A stretch of DNA of 64,000 nt from contig NZ_JOIZ01000015.1 in assembly GCF_000721605.1 (NCBI RefSeq), positions 212,480-276,479 of the forward strand. Direction: 5' to 3'. The notes below the pieces were generated by a model that was given only the letters and a program-made list of their open reading frames with translations, did no database searches and had not been told where the DNA came from. Of this stretch, positions 1-7,943 are shown one piece after another. This DNA comes from Streptomyces sp. NRRL S-37. GTDB taxonomy: Bacteria > Actinomycetota > Actinomycetes > Streptomycetales > Streptomycetaceae. Positions within the stretch are counted from its first letter, which is position 1. Each line of letters begins with the position of its first letter. A program made the translations under genes and the position numbers.

Positions 1-34
1 CAGTGACTTCAGTGACTTCAGTGACTTCAGTGAC
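1..34. repeat. 9-bp tandem repeat at the window edge
   Basis: The unit CAGTGACTT is repeated 3.8 times without mismatch and runs into the left edge, so the true copy number is unknown. A small inverted repeat (GGATC, 4-nt loop, GATCC) follows at about 38-51, just downstream of the leftward gene that ends at 84, and may help terminate it. No coding role is visible. Confidence 0.8.
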
Positions 35-83
35 AAGGATCTTCTGATCCGAGTCATGGGACCGATCGCATGAGGGCTCGCGG

Positions 84-836
84 TCAGGTCCCGGCCGCGA
101 GCAGCGCGCCGTCGGGGACGGCCACGGCGAACTGCCGCTCGGGGCCGAAGCGCATGAACTCCTCGGGCCTCCCCTCCGTCGGCCTCAGTTTCATCAGGAG
201 CGGCGGCTCCACGGTACGCAGATCGACGAGGGACGCCTCGTCCGGGAGACCGGCCGCCACGGCGGCCAGGTCGGGGTCGTCCGTGTCGCGCAGTTCGGCG
301 ACGGGGGTACCGAAGACGGTCACCCGCCGGTGCCAGACCGACTCGCAGGGGAACTGGATGTCGAACTCCCCCTCGTCGTACGCGTCCGGACCGGTCCTGA
401 CGCGGTCCGCGAGGGCCAGGGCCTCGCGCGCGTAGTCGACGAGGAACTCCGGGAGGGAGCGGGCGCAGTAGGCGTAGGTGTGGGAGAAATCCGCGGACTG
501 GGAGAACACCGCGCCCCACGCGCCGGTTCCGGGGTGCACGTCGACGAAGAAGTGGTCGCCGGTCGCCAGGGAGAGCAGTACCCGGGTCTCCTCGCCCGGC
601 CCCCACATCCACTGGCGTTCGACCCTGCTGAGCCGGGGATCGAGGTGGAGGTGGTCGTCACCACCGATCCGGACGGCGCTCACGGCGCGCAGCAGCACCC
701 GTATGTCGTCCGGCAGCCGGGGCTCCGCCTCGGTCAGCTCGGCGTCCGTGCCCCCGGGTTCGAGCGTGAACACCTCCGGCAGGCACCGCTCCAGCTCCCG
801 CAGCGCCTCGATCGCGTCCTGCGCGGTGACACCCAT
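84..836 (-). CDS. SUKH (SMI1/KNR4-like) domain protein, hypothetical
   Basis: This is a 250-residue soluble protein with no signal peptide or membrane segment. A longer upstream reading frame exists, but the ATG at 836 is preceded by GGGAGGA at good spacing and begins the conserved part. The middle (PRLPDDIRVLLRAV, then a tryptophan-rich WMWGPG segment and a predicted strand-rich half) resembles SMI1/KNR4 (SUKH) proteins. In bacteria these are often immunity proteins against polymorphic toxins or general adaptor domains. No toxin gene lies next to it here, so the immunity role is only a family-level possibility. The family call rests on pattern recognition and is tentative. Confidence 0.6.
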   Translation of the reverse strand: MGVTAQDAIEALRELERCLPEVFTLEPGGTDAELTEAEPRLPDDIRVLLRAVSAVRIGGDDHLHLDPRLSRVERQWMWGPGEETRVLLSLATGDHFFVDVHPGTGAWGAVFSQSADFSHTYAYCARSLPEFLVDYAREALALADRVRTGPDAYDEGEFDIQFPCESVWHRRVTVFGTPVAELRDTDDPDLAAVAAGLPDEASLVDLRTVEPPLLMKLRPTEGRPEEFMRFGPERQFAVAVPDGALLAAGT

Positions 837-980
837 CGTCGTCCTCCCTGGTTCGGTGCGGTACGCCGACGAGCGTACGGACCACCTCGGACAACGGGCG
901 TGCCCGGCTGTCCGGGTCAGGATCCGTCCTGCTTGCCGCCTGCCGTCGTGGGCGACCGGCACCGACGGAAGGAGACCGTG

Positions 981-1595
981 ATGGCCGAGCGGACCGGCGC
1001 CGCGCCCGAGGGTCACACCAGCGTCGCGCCTTGGGTGGTGACCGACGGCACCGGGGCGTTCCTCGACTTCGTCGCCCAGGCGTTCGCCGGTGAGGAGCTC
1101 GGGCGGGTGGCGGTCGAGGACGGGGTGATCGGGCACGGTGAGACCCGGGTCGGCGACACCGTCGTCCTGGCCTTCGACCGGCGCGCGGACCGGCCGGTCC
1201 TGCCGAGCCTGCTGCGGGTGTTCGTCGCCGACGCGGACACGGCGTTCTCGCGCGCTGTCGCGGCCGGCGGCCAGGTCGTCACACCGCTGTCGGACAACAC
1301 CTTCGGGCAGCGCGGAGGGCGGGTCAAGGATCCCTTCGGGAACATCCGGTGGGTGGTCCGCCACGTCGAGGAGGTCTCCGAGGACGAGATGGGGAAGCGC
1401 CTGCGGGACCCCGGGTACGCCGAGGGCATGCGGGTGGCGCGGGTGACGCCCGACGCCGAACTCACCGGCCGGTGCCACGGCCGTGGCAGCGCGCCCGTCA
1501 GGACGGCCGGCCGACCGGGCCGCCGCGGTTCTCCCCGGCATCCGGCGGGCGTTCGAAGAAGGTCTCCAGGACCACCGTCGCCTGTGTCCCGCTGA
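981..1595 (+). CDS. VOC (PhnB-like glyoxalase fold) family protein
   Basis: A 204-residue protein starting at ATG 981 behind GGAAGGAGA. Residues about 15-150 form one betaalphabetabetabeta VOC module of PhnB type, with the typical ending RVKDPFGNIRWVVRHVEEV and a tail like EMGKRLRDPGYAEGMRVA. Relatives usually stop soon after DAELTGR. Here the frame runs about 40 residues further and overlaps the convergent lrp-type gene by 98 bp. The extra tail is arginine- and proline-rich and looks like non-coding read-through. A perfect 14-bp palindrome at 1474-1487 lies where the family normally ends, so the stop codon may have been lost by mutation or sequence error. The substrate is unknown. Confidence 0.75.
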   Translation: MAERTGAAPEGHTSVAPWVVTDGTGAFLDFVAQAFAGEELGRVAVEDGVIGHGETRVGDTVVLAFDRRADRPVLPSLLRVFVADADTAFSRAVAAGGQVVTPLSDNTFGQRGGRVKDPFGNIRWVVRHVEEVSEDEMGKRLRDPGYAEGMRVARVTPDAELTGRCHGRGSAPVRTAGRPGRRGSPRHPAGVRRRSPGPPSPVSR

Positions 1596-1977
1596 CCCCG
1601 TCGATCGCGTACAGGCGGCGCAGCACGTCCTGCAGGTGCTCGGTGGTGGCGGTGCGCACCTTCACCAGGACGGAGGCGCTGCCCGCGATGACGTGCGCCT
1701 CCTGGATCTCCGGTACGGCGGCGAAGTCCTCGGCCCTGTCCCCCATCCACGCCGTGGAGTCGACCAGCACGAAGGCGAGGACCCCGCGGTCGAGTGCCGC
1801 GGGGTCGACGTCGACGGTCGTGGCCCGGATGACGCCCTGCTCACGCAGTTTGCGCACGCGCTCGTGCGCCGCGCCCGCCGACAGGCCGACCGCCGCGCCC
1901 AGGGCGGCGTACGGCTGTGTCGCGTCCCGCTGGAGCAGCGCGATCAACCGACGGTCGATGTCATCCAGTTGTCTCAT
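1498..1977 (-). CDS. Lrp/AsnC family transcriptional regulator
   Basis: A 159-residue DNA-binding regulator. Residues 1-60 form an AsnC-type winged helix (LDDIDRRLIALLQRDA, then a recognition helix near GLSAGAAHERVRKL). Residues 70-145 form the RAM effector and oligomerisation domain. It is divergent from the SMP-30 gene, with only 76 bp between starts, and a 21-bp inverted repeat lies in that gap. The obvious inference is autoregulation plus control of the neighbour. The ATG at 1977 has no convincing ribosome binding site, and the message may be leaderless. The effector is probably an amino acid or small metabolite but cannot be read from sequence. Confidence 0.85.
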   Translation of the reverse strand: MRQLDDIDRRLIALLQRDATQPYAALGAAVGLSAGAAHERVRKLREQGVIRATTVDVDPAALDRGVLAFVLVDSTAWMGDRAEDFAAVPEIQEAHVIAGSASVLVKVRTATTEHLQDVLRRLYAIDGVSGTQATVVLETFFERPPDAGENRGGPVGRPS

Positions 1978-1985
1978 GCGATAAC

Positions 1986-2006
1986 CGTATCTGATTCGGC
2001 GATACG
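1986..2006. promoter_or_regulatory. Inverted repeat, candidate Lrp operator
   Basis: CGTATC and GATACG (six-base perfect arms) are separated by 9 bp and lie immediately upstream of the lrp-type gene. A second small palindrome, ATCAGATCCTGAT at 2020-2032, lies closer to the SMP-30 gene. Both are in the 76-bp divergent intergenic space, where an Lrp-family regulator would be expected to bind. Assignment to this regulator is inference. Confidence 0.5.
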
Positions 2007-2053
2007 CGTGTTACGTTGCATCAGATCCTGATCACTCTCTGCGAGAGGACGCC

Positions 2054-2962
2054 ATGCCCACCAACGGCCCGTACGAGATCCTGGACGACCGCTTCCGTAC
2101 CGGACGCTGCGCGAACGGCGACAGCAGGCTCGAGGTCCTGTACGACGGCTGCCGCTGGGCCGAGGGCCCGCTGTATCTGCCCGCCTGGCGCCAGCTGGTC
2201 TGGAGCGACATCCCGAACGACCGCATCCTGCGCTGGGACGAGGCCACCGGCACGGTCGGCGTCTTCCGCACTCCGGCCGGGCACAGCAACGGCAACACCG
2301 TCGACCGGCAGGGCCGCCTGGTCACCTGCGAGCAGGGCAACCGCCGGGTGACCCGCACCGAACCGGACGGCACCGTGACCGTCCTCGCCGACCGGTACGA
2401 CGGCAAGCGGCTCAACAGCCCGAACGACTCCGTCGTACGCTCCGACGGCACGATCTGGTTCTCCGACCCGGACTTCGGCATCACCAGCGACTACGAGGGC
2501 CATCGCGCCGAGTCGGAGATCGGCGCGTGCAACGTGTACCGGATCGACCCGCTGTCGGGGGACATCCACCTCGCCGCGGACGGGTTCGAGGGACCCAACG
2601 GGGTCGTCCTGTCCCCCGACGAGAGCCGGCTGTACGTCTCCGACTCGCGGGCCGCCCGGATCCACACGTACGGCATCCGCGAGGACGGCACCCTGTCCGA
2701 CGGCGAGGTCTTCGCCGAGGGCCAGGACGGGGTCCACTTCGACAACATCCGCTTCGACGACGAGGGCCGCCTGTGGGCCGCAGCCCTCGACGACGGCGTG
2801 CACTGCTACGACCCCGACGGCACCCTCATCGGGAAGCTGCGCGTGCCCGAGCCCGTCTCCAACATCGCCTTCGGCGGACCGAAGAACAACCGCCTGTTCA
2901 TCACCGCCACCACCTCCCTGTACTCCCTGGTGATGTCGGTGACCGGGGCTCCGCGCCTCTGA
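2054..2962 (+). CDS. SMP-30/gluconolactonase/LRE family hydrolase
   Basis: A 302-residue cytoplasmic protein with the six-bladed beta-propeller pattern of SMP-30 lactonases. Family signatures include the metal-binding glutamate region CRWAEGPLYLP (about 34-44), the NSPND motif (about 121-125) and the SPDESRLYVSDS blade (about 189-200). Relatives hydrolyse sugar lactones such as gluconolactone using a divalent metal. Start ATG 2054 follows GAGAGGAC. It is divergent from the Lrp-type gene, which probably controls it. The exact lactone cannot be told from sequence. Confidence 0.88.
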   Translation: MPTNGPYEILDDRFRTGRCANGDSRLEVLYDGCRWAEGPLYLPAWRQLVWSDIPNDRILRWDEATGTVGVFRTPAGHSNGNTVDRQGRLVTCEQGNRRVTRTEPDGTVTVLADRYDGKRLNSPNDSVVRSDGTIWFSDPDFGITSDYEGHRAESEIGACNVYRIDPLSGDIHLAADGFEGPNGVVLSPDESRLYVSDSRAARIHTYGIREDGTLSDGEVFAEGQDGVHFDNIRFDDEGRLWAAALDDGVHCYDPDGTLIGKLRVPEPVSNIAFGGPKNNRLFITATTSLYSLVMSVTGAPRL

Positions 2963-3191
2963 ACGGGCCGTACGGGAATCCCATCCGTCGCACAGGCATC
3001 GGCGGTCGGCGTTTCGGCCACTCGGGCCCGCGCACGGACCCCCACCGCCCAAGGACCGGTGCTTCTCCCTCCCCCGGACACCACGCCCCCGCGCGGGATC
3101 CGCTTCGTCCGAAATACCTGTGTTCGATATCGCTCCCTGCCTCGTTGAGTCTCATGCCGTCGTCTTCACGCCATCGACCAGGCAGGGAGAA

Positions 3192-5072
3192 ATGCCGTTG
3201 ACCCACGAGAACACCCGCGCCGTCCCGCCCCCGCCGCCCGCCGAGATCACCTACTCCGGCCACTACTCCGTCAACCCGCTCGGCCAGGTCGGCTTCCGCT
3301 CCCTGTGCTCCCAACTCCCCTCCGTACTGCGTCGGATCACCGCCATGGCGTGGCGGACCGACCGTCGGGCCGTGGTCCTGCTCCTCACCTGTCAGCTGGT
3401 CACGGGCGTGTCGGCGGCGGTGCTGCTGGCGGCCACGGCCCGGGCGATGGGCCCGCTCCTCGGCGCGGGAACGGTCGCGGACCGCCTGCGCGAGGCACTT
3501 CCGGCGCTCGTCGTCGTCGCGGTGGCGAGCGCCGTCACCCGCGCGTCGGAGGCCTTGGCCATGTACGCCGAACGGCGGATCACGCCCCGGCTGACCACGG
3601 AGACCGACTCGGCGCTGGTCGAGGCCGTCTGCCGGGTGGAGGCCGAGGCGTACGCGACGGACGGCTTCTCCGACCGCCAGGAAGCCGCCGAGATGGGTGT
3701 GATGCGCACGCACGTCATGGTCATGGACGCTCAGCGCTTCATGGCCGCGCTGATCAGGATGATCACGGCCGGCGGCGTCCTGTCCGTGCTCAATCCCCTG
3801 ATGCTGCCGCTGCTCCTGCTGGCCGTGGCCCCGGCCGGTGTGGGGGCCGTCCTCACCGCGCGTGTCGACTACGAGATCCACTACGCGAACGTCGCGGACC
3901 GCAACGTACGCGGGATGACCCGCTGGTGGGCGACCACGCCGAAGTACGCGGACGAGGTCCGCGCCAACGGCATGACCGACTACCTCCTGTACTGGTACCG
4001 CGCCCTGTCGGAGCGGGTCGACCGGCGGTCCCTGGCCGCCGCTCCCCGGACCCTGCGCATCGCGCTGGTGTCCTCCGTCGCCAGTGGGGCGTTCCTGGCC
4101 GCCACCTGGGGGATGCTCGCCTGGCTGGCCGTCACCGGGCGGATCGCGCCGGCCGTCGCCGCCACGGCCGTCGTCGCGGTCCAGACGACCCTGGCGGCGC
4201 TGTCCCAGGTCGTCGTCAACGGAGCGGCGGTGTTCCACACCAGCCTGTACCTCAGCGACATGCAGGCGTTCTTCGACGACGCCGCCGCGCGGGCGCCCCA
4301 GCGGGGCCCGGAGGCCGTCCGGGCCCCGGTGGAGGAGATCCGGCTGGACGAGGTCACGTACCGGTACCCCGGCAAGGACAAGCCCGCCGTCGACGGTGTC
4401 TCGCTGACCCTGCGGCGGGGGGAGATCCTCGCCGTCGTCGGCGTGAACGGCTCCGGCAAGAGCACCCTGACCCGGCTGATCACCGGTATCTACCTCGCGG
4501 ACAAGGGCCGGGTCACCTGGGACGGCACCGACCTCGCCCACGCCGATCCGGCCACGGTGTGGGACCGCACCGGCCTGGTGCCGCAGATCTTCGCCCAGTG
4601 GCCGCTGCGGGTGCGGGAGAACGTGACGCTGGGCCAGCCGAGGAGCCTCGACGACCAGGAGGTGTGGGAGGCCGTGGACGCGGTCGGGATGCGGGAGGCC
4701 GTCGAGGACCTGCCCGCCCGCCTGGACACCCTGCTGGCCCGTGAGATCTTCGGCGGTGCCGAACTCTCCGGCGGCCAGTGGCAGCGTCTGGCCTGCTCCA
4801 GGGCCCTGTACCGCCGCCCGCCCCTGCTGATCCTGGACGAGCCCACCTCCCAGATGGACCCGCGCGGCGAACACGGCATCTTCGAGAAGATCAAGGCGAT
4901 CTCCGGCGACCGCATCACCATCGTCGTCACACACCGCCTGGAGAACACGAGGATCGCCGACCACATCGTCGTCATGGAGCGAGGCCGGATCACCGAACAG
5001 GGCACCTACGACGACCTGGTCCACGCCGCCGGTACCTTCGCCGACCTCCTGCACCTGTCCCAGGACCGCTGA
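3192..5072 (+). CDS. ABC exporter half-transporter (fused TMD-NBD)
   Basis: A 626-residue type IV ABC exporter subunit with a hydrophobic N-terminal half (membrane segments roughly 58-85, 104-122, 188-225, 292-345) and a C-terminal ATPase. The ATPase has Walker A GVNGSGKST (417-425), signature LSGGQ (525-529), Walker B LLILDE (545-550) and the switch histidine 581. ATG 3192 is chosen over the in-frame ATG at 3120 because GGCAGGGAGA precedes it. It should work as a homodimer. There is no peptidase domain, no partner transporter and no recognisable precursor peptide, modification enzyme or regulator beside it. The cargo is unknown. Similar stand-alone exporters occur near peptide clusters, but nothing here supports that. 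Confidence 0.85.
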   Translation: MPLTHENTRAVPPPPPAEITYSGHYSVNPLGQVGFRSLCSQLPSVLRRITAMAWRTDRRAVVLLLTCQLVTGVSAAVLLAATARAMGPLLGAGTVADRLREALPALVVVAVASAVTRASEALAMYAERRITPRLTTETDSALVEAVCRVEAEAYATDGFSDRQEAAEMGVMRTHVMVMDAQRFMAALIRMITAGGVLSVLNPLMLPLLLLAVAPAGVGAVLTARVDYEIHYANVADRNVRGMTRWWATTPKYADEVRANGMTDYLLYWYRALSERVDRRSLAAAPRTLRIALVSSVASGAFLAATWGMLAWLAVTGRIAPAVAATAVVAVQTTLAALSQVVVNGAAVFHTSLYLSDMQAFFDDAAARAPQRGPEAVRAPVEEIRLDEVTYRYPGKDKPAVDGVSLTLRRGEILAVVGVNGSGKSTLTRLITGIYLADKGRVTWDGTDLAHADPATVWDRTGLVPQIFAQWPLRVRENVTLGQPRSLDDQEVWEAVDAVGMREAVEDLPARLDTLLAREIFGGAELSGGQWQRLACSRALYRRPPLLILDEPTSQMDPRGEHGIFEKIKAISGDRITIVVTHRLENTRIADHIVVMERGRITEQGTYDDLVHAAGTFADLLHLSQDR

Positions 5073-5102
5073 AACCGGACGCGCGCGGCCTGCGGTGCCG
5101 GC

Positions 5103-5336
5103 CGGGCGGCGCGCGGTGCAGCGGTAGGCGGACCGGGCGGCATCGAGGTCACCGGCCCTCTCCGGCAGCTCCAGCCCCGCCCGCGGTCCCTCCACCATGG
5201 CCGGCGCGTCCGTGACGAGGGCGACGCCCTCGGCGACGCGCTCCCGGTTCCAGCGGCTCGGGTCCTGTTCGGTGAGCGGGACCAGCGCGCCGTCGGGGCG
5301 GCTGCGTGCCGGGCACCGGGCGTCGGTGAGCGGCAT
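5103..5336 (-). pseudogene. Remnant of an ECF-like (SigJ/DUF6596 type) sigma factor gene
   Basis: Read leftwards from about 5336, the frame gives the family's conserved helical-repeat block: MPLTDARCPARSRPDG, then LVPLTEQDPSRWNRE and EGVALVTDA. After an internal gap it continues with the family's final repeat, RAGDLDAARSAYRCTARR. Intact members are about 400 residues, with sigma-70 regions 2 and 4 at the N-terminus. Here only about 78 codons of the C-terminal helical extension remain, with the part between LVTDA and the last repeat deleted and no start or stop of its own. This is a decayed fossil, not a gene. The rest of the 446-bp gap (5073-5518) holds nothing else I recognise. Confidence 0.65.
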
Positions 5337-5518
5337 CGGCGCCGACGGTCCGGCCACCTCCCGCCGCCCGGCCCGCCCGGTGCGGGCGCCTCTCACCGGT
5401 GGGTCGGAACAGCCGGGCGGACTTCGGCATCCGCCTCGCACTTTGTCGTGACGCTCGCAGGTGAGTGGCGGGGCGATGACGGTTACCCGGCACGGGTGGC
5501 CGAGGAAGGGAGCGAGCC

Positions 5519-6169
5519 GTGCGATTCCGAAGCCGGGCGCATGCCGGACAGGAGCTGGCCGTCAGGATGCTGGAGTGGGCGAGCAGCGGTGATCTCGCGA
5601 ACGTGACCGTGCTGGCGCTGCCGCGCGGTGGCGTTCCGGTCGGGGCGGAGATCGCCCGGGCGATGCGGGTGCCCCTGGATGTCCTGGTGGTCCGCAAGAT
5701 CGGAGTTCCCGGGTCTCCCGGGGTGAGTATCGGGGCGATCGCCGGTGACGATCCCCCGGTCTTCGACCGTACGGGGCTGAGGGCCATGGACCTCTCGGAG
5801 GACAGGCTCGGCGCCGAGGTGGCGCGGGCGCGGGTCGAGCTGCACCGGCGGGAGGGTGTCTACCGGGGCGGGCGTCCGGCCCCGGACATCAGCGGTCACA
5901 GCATCGTGGTCGTGGACGACGGGCTGGTCACGGGGGTCACCGCCCGCGCGGCGCTGCGGCACCTCCGGCGCGGCGGCCCGCTGCGGCTGACGCTGGCGGT
6001 GCCGGTGTGCGGTCACGGGACCGCCGCGGCGCTGCGGGACGAGGCCGACGACGTGGTCTCCCTGTACCAGCCGCAGCGGCTGCGGTCGGTCGGCGAGTGG
6101 TACGAGGACTTCCACCAGGTCACCGACCAGGAGGTACTGGACGCCCTGCGGGAACTGCACCCGGCCTGA
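5519..6169 (+). CDS. Phosphoribosyltransferase-fold protein
   Basis: A 216-residue type I phosphoribosyltransferase fold. It has an N-terminal loop LALPRGGVPVGAEIAR (about 33-48) and the PRPP-binding motif VVVDDGLVTGVTA (about 131-143), in which two acidic residues precede a loop that binds the ribose phosphate. Start GTG 5519 follows GAGGAAGGG. Proteins of this subgroup are common in actinobacteria as stand-alone genes or fused to dienelactone-hydrolase-like domains. Their nucleobase substrate is not established. The 5' side is the sigma-factor remnant and no operon partner is evident. Confidence 0.85.
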   Translation: MRFRSRAHAGQELAVRMLEWASSGDLANVTVLALPRGGVPVGAEIARAMRVPLDVLVVRKIGVPGSPGVSIGAIAGDDPPVFDRTGLRAMDLSEDRLGAEVARARVELHRREGVYRGGRPAPDISGHSIVVVDDGLVTGVTARAALRHLRRGGPLRLTLAVPVCGHGTAAALRDEADDVVSLYQPQRLRSVGEWYEDFHQVTDQEVLDALRELHPA

Positions 6170-6318
6170 ACACCTCGGGGCCGGCGGTGGCCGGGAGGTT
6201 CGCGGCCAGCGGGTCCGGGTCGTTCCTCCGCCGGGCGACGGCGATGTGGGTGCGGACGGCGGCGGGAGCCCGGGACGCATCATACGCCCGGAGACATCAG
6301 ATCGTGCCTCTCGCCGTA

Positions 6319-6348
6319 TTGGACGTAGCGCTGCCGGTCACCTAGCAT
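6319..6348 (+). promoter_or_regulatory. Likely leaderless promoter of the RidA-family gene
   Basis: TTGGAC (6319-6324) and TAGCAT (6343-6348) are separated by 18 bp, matching a housekeeping sigma (HrdB-type) promoter. The ATG of the next gene is at 6356, 7 bp after the -10 box, so transcription would start at or next to the start codon. There is no ribosome binding site between them, which fits leaderless translation. Confidence 0.6.
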
Positions 6349-6355
6349 CCCGCGG

Positions 6356-6745
6356 ATGACAGAGCGACGTGCGGTCCTCAGCGGCTCGACGTTCGAGGAG
6401 CAGATCGGCTACGCCCGTGCCGTGGTCCACGGCGACCAGGTGCACGTGTCCGGGACGACCGGCTTCGACTACACCACCATGACGATCTCCGACGACGTGG
6501 TGGAGCAGGCCGAGCAGTGTCTGCGCAACATCGGGTCCGCGCTGGCCGAGGCGGGGTGCGCCTTCGCCGATGTGGTGCGGGTGCGCTACCTCCTGCCCGA
6601 CCGGAATGACTTCGAGCCCTGCTGGCCGGTCCTGCGCCGCTGTTTCGGCGACGTCAGGCCGGCCGCCACCATGCTCGTGTGCGGTCTGGCCGATCCGCGG
6701 ATGAGGATCGAGATCGAGGTGTACGCGCAGCGGCCGGCCCGGTGA
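6356..6745 (+). CDS. RidA family (YjgF/YER057c/UK114) protein
   Basis: A 129-residue RidA-fold protein. Family members hydrolyse reactive enamine/imine intermediates formed by PLP enzymes, releasing ammonia and a 2-oxoacid. The catalytic arginine motif VVRVRYLL (about 79-86) and the C-terminal IEIEVYAQR are present, and the length fits the family's 125-135 residues. It is more similar to the broader Rid subfamilies than to canonical RidA, so the true substrate may differ. It has its own apparent leaderless promoter. The downstream gene is convergent, so the gene is monocistronic. Confidence 0.88.
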   Translation: MTERRAVLSGSTFEEQIGYARAVVHGDQVHVSGTTGFDYTTMTISDDVVEQAEQCLRNIGSALAEAGCAFADVVRVRYLLPDRNDFEPCWPVLRRCFGDVRPAATMLVCGLADPRMRIEIEVYAQRPAR

Positions 6746-6769
6746 CGGCCGGCCCGGCGTCCCCGGCGT

Positions 6770-7567
6770 TCAGCTCTCGGCCGGGGTGAGCACGACGAAG
6801 TCCGCGCCGAAGGGGTCGAGGCAGACGGCCAGGCGGCCGACGCCTTCCGCGTCCTCCGGGCCCATCTGCACGCTGCCTCCGAGTTCCCTCACCTTGGCGA
6901 CCGCTGTGTCGCAGTCGGTGACGGCGAAGACAGGGTGCCAGTACGGCCGCCCGCCCGCCAGGGCGAGGTCCTCCTTGCGGACCTCCATGAGGCCGCCGTG
7001 CATCCGCTCCTCGGGCAGGCCGGACGGAGTGATCATGGTGTAGGTACCCTCGCCGCCCGGCATCCGCGTGTCGCTGTACTGCCAGCCGAGAACTCCGCCG
7101 TAGAACTCCTTCGCGGCGGCCGCGTCGCTCGTGTACAGCTCGGTCCAGCACAGTGAGCCCGGCTGGTCCACCAGGTCGACGCCCTTGCTCTCCCCCGGCT
7201 GCCAGACGGCGAACTGGCCGCCCAGCGGGTCGCTGTACTGTGCCATCCGCCCCCATTGTTCGAGGTCCATCGGTGGCACCCGCACGGTGCCGCCGGCGCG
7301 CTCCACCGCCTGGGTCGTGGCGTCCGCGTCGGCGACGGTGTAGTAGATCATCCAGGCCGGGCGGGCGCCCTCCTCGGTGAGCTTGCCCAGTCCGGCGACC
7401 ATCTTGCCGTCCTTGCGGAACATCCCGCCTTCCATGTCCTCCCCGTCTCCCATGGGCTCGTAGTCCCAGCCGAGGACCGCGCCGTAGAAGGCCGCGGCGG
7501 CCCGGACGTCGGGGGACCCGAGGTCGAGCATGCAGGGGGAGCCGGGGGCGAAGTCAGTGGTGATCAC
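6770..7567 (-). CDS. Two-domain VOC family protein (CFP30-like)
   Basis: A 265-residue protein made of two tandem VOC modules. The first (about 8-125) contains LDLGSPDVRAAAAFYGAVLG and ends in SDPLGGQFAVWQP. The second (about 138-262) contains CWTELYTSDAAAAKEFYGGV and ends in LDPFGADFVVLTP. This duplicated arrangement is that of the CFP30B/CFP-30-like hydroxylase-annotated proteins of actinobacteria. Start GTG 7567 follows AAAGGA at good spacing. The metal ligands and substrate are not certain. The gene is convergent with the RidA gene and appears to be monocistronic. Confidence 0.85.
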   Translation of the reverse strand: MITTDFAPGSPCMLDLGSPDVRAAAAFYGAVLGWDYEPMGDGEDMEGGMFRKDGKMVAGLGKLTEEGARPAWMIYYTVADADATTQAVERAGGTVRVPPMDLEQWGRMAQYSDPLGGQFAVWQPGESKGVDLVDQPGSLCWTELYTSDAAAAKEFYGGVLGWQYSDTRMPGGEGTYTMITPSGLPEERMHGGLMEVRKEDLALAGGRPYWHPVFAVTDCDTAVAKVRELGGSVQMGPEDAEGVGRLAVCLDPFGADFVVLTPAES

Positions 7568-7943
7568 CGCGATGTCCTTTCGCTGAATCCCTTTGACCTC
7601 AGCGTGCCACCGGGCACTGACACTCGCCCTCCGACCACTCCCTCCCCGCCGCCTCGCACTTCATGGAGGGCAGGGTGCGCGGTGTCCCGGTCCGCGCGCG
7701 GTCCCGTACGCCCCGGCTGCCCGCTTTCCGGGCCGGGACCGGCATGGTCCCGGCCCCCGGCCGGCCGGACAGGGGTTCTCGACATCTCCGCCGGAATTCT
7801 CCCCGGCCTCGTGTGCCGGGTTCCGTCAGGTCGGGAGGGACCGGCCATCGGGATCCGCGCCCGCCGTTTCTCCGCGGACGAGGCGTCCGGTGTCCTGCCG
7901 TCCGGCACGGACGGCAGGACACCGGACCGGGCCGTCGCGCGCG
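7568..7943. other. Gene-free stretch with terminator
   Basis: I see no credible coding sequence in these 376 bp. The left part carries the promoter region of the leftward VOC gene. The right part carries the long hairpin at 7885-7927 listed separately. Confidence 0.6.
7885..7927 (-). terminator. 20-bp perfect stem terminator
   Basis: Two perfectly complementary 20-base arms (7885-7904 and 7908-7927) enclose a three-base loop, 16 bp beyond the stop codon of the large secreted DUF1080 protein. There is no U-run, as is usual for Streptomyces terminators. Confidence 0.85.

Noticed and set aside
2963..3191. Peptide precursor gene upstream of the ABC exporter
   Set aside because: Only a 15-codon frame (from 3153) was found, overlapping the exporter start, with no leader-core pattern and no modification genes.
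2901..5441. 846-codon open frame on the minus strand
   Set aside because: Almost all is antisense to the ABC exporter. Only the part at 5103-5336 carries real homology (sigma-factor remnant).
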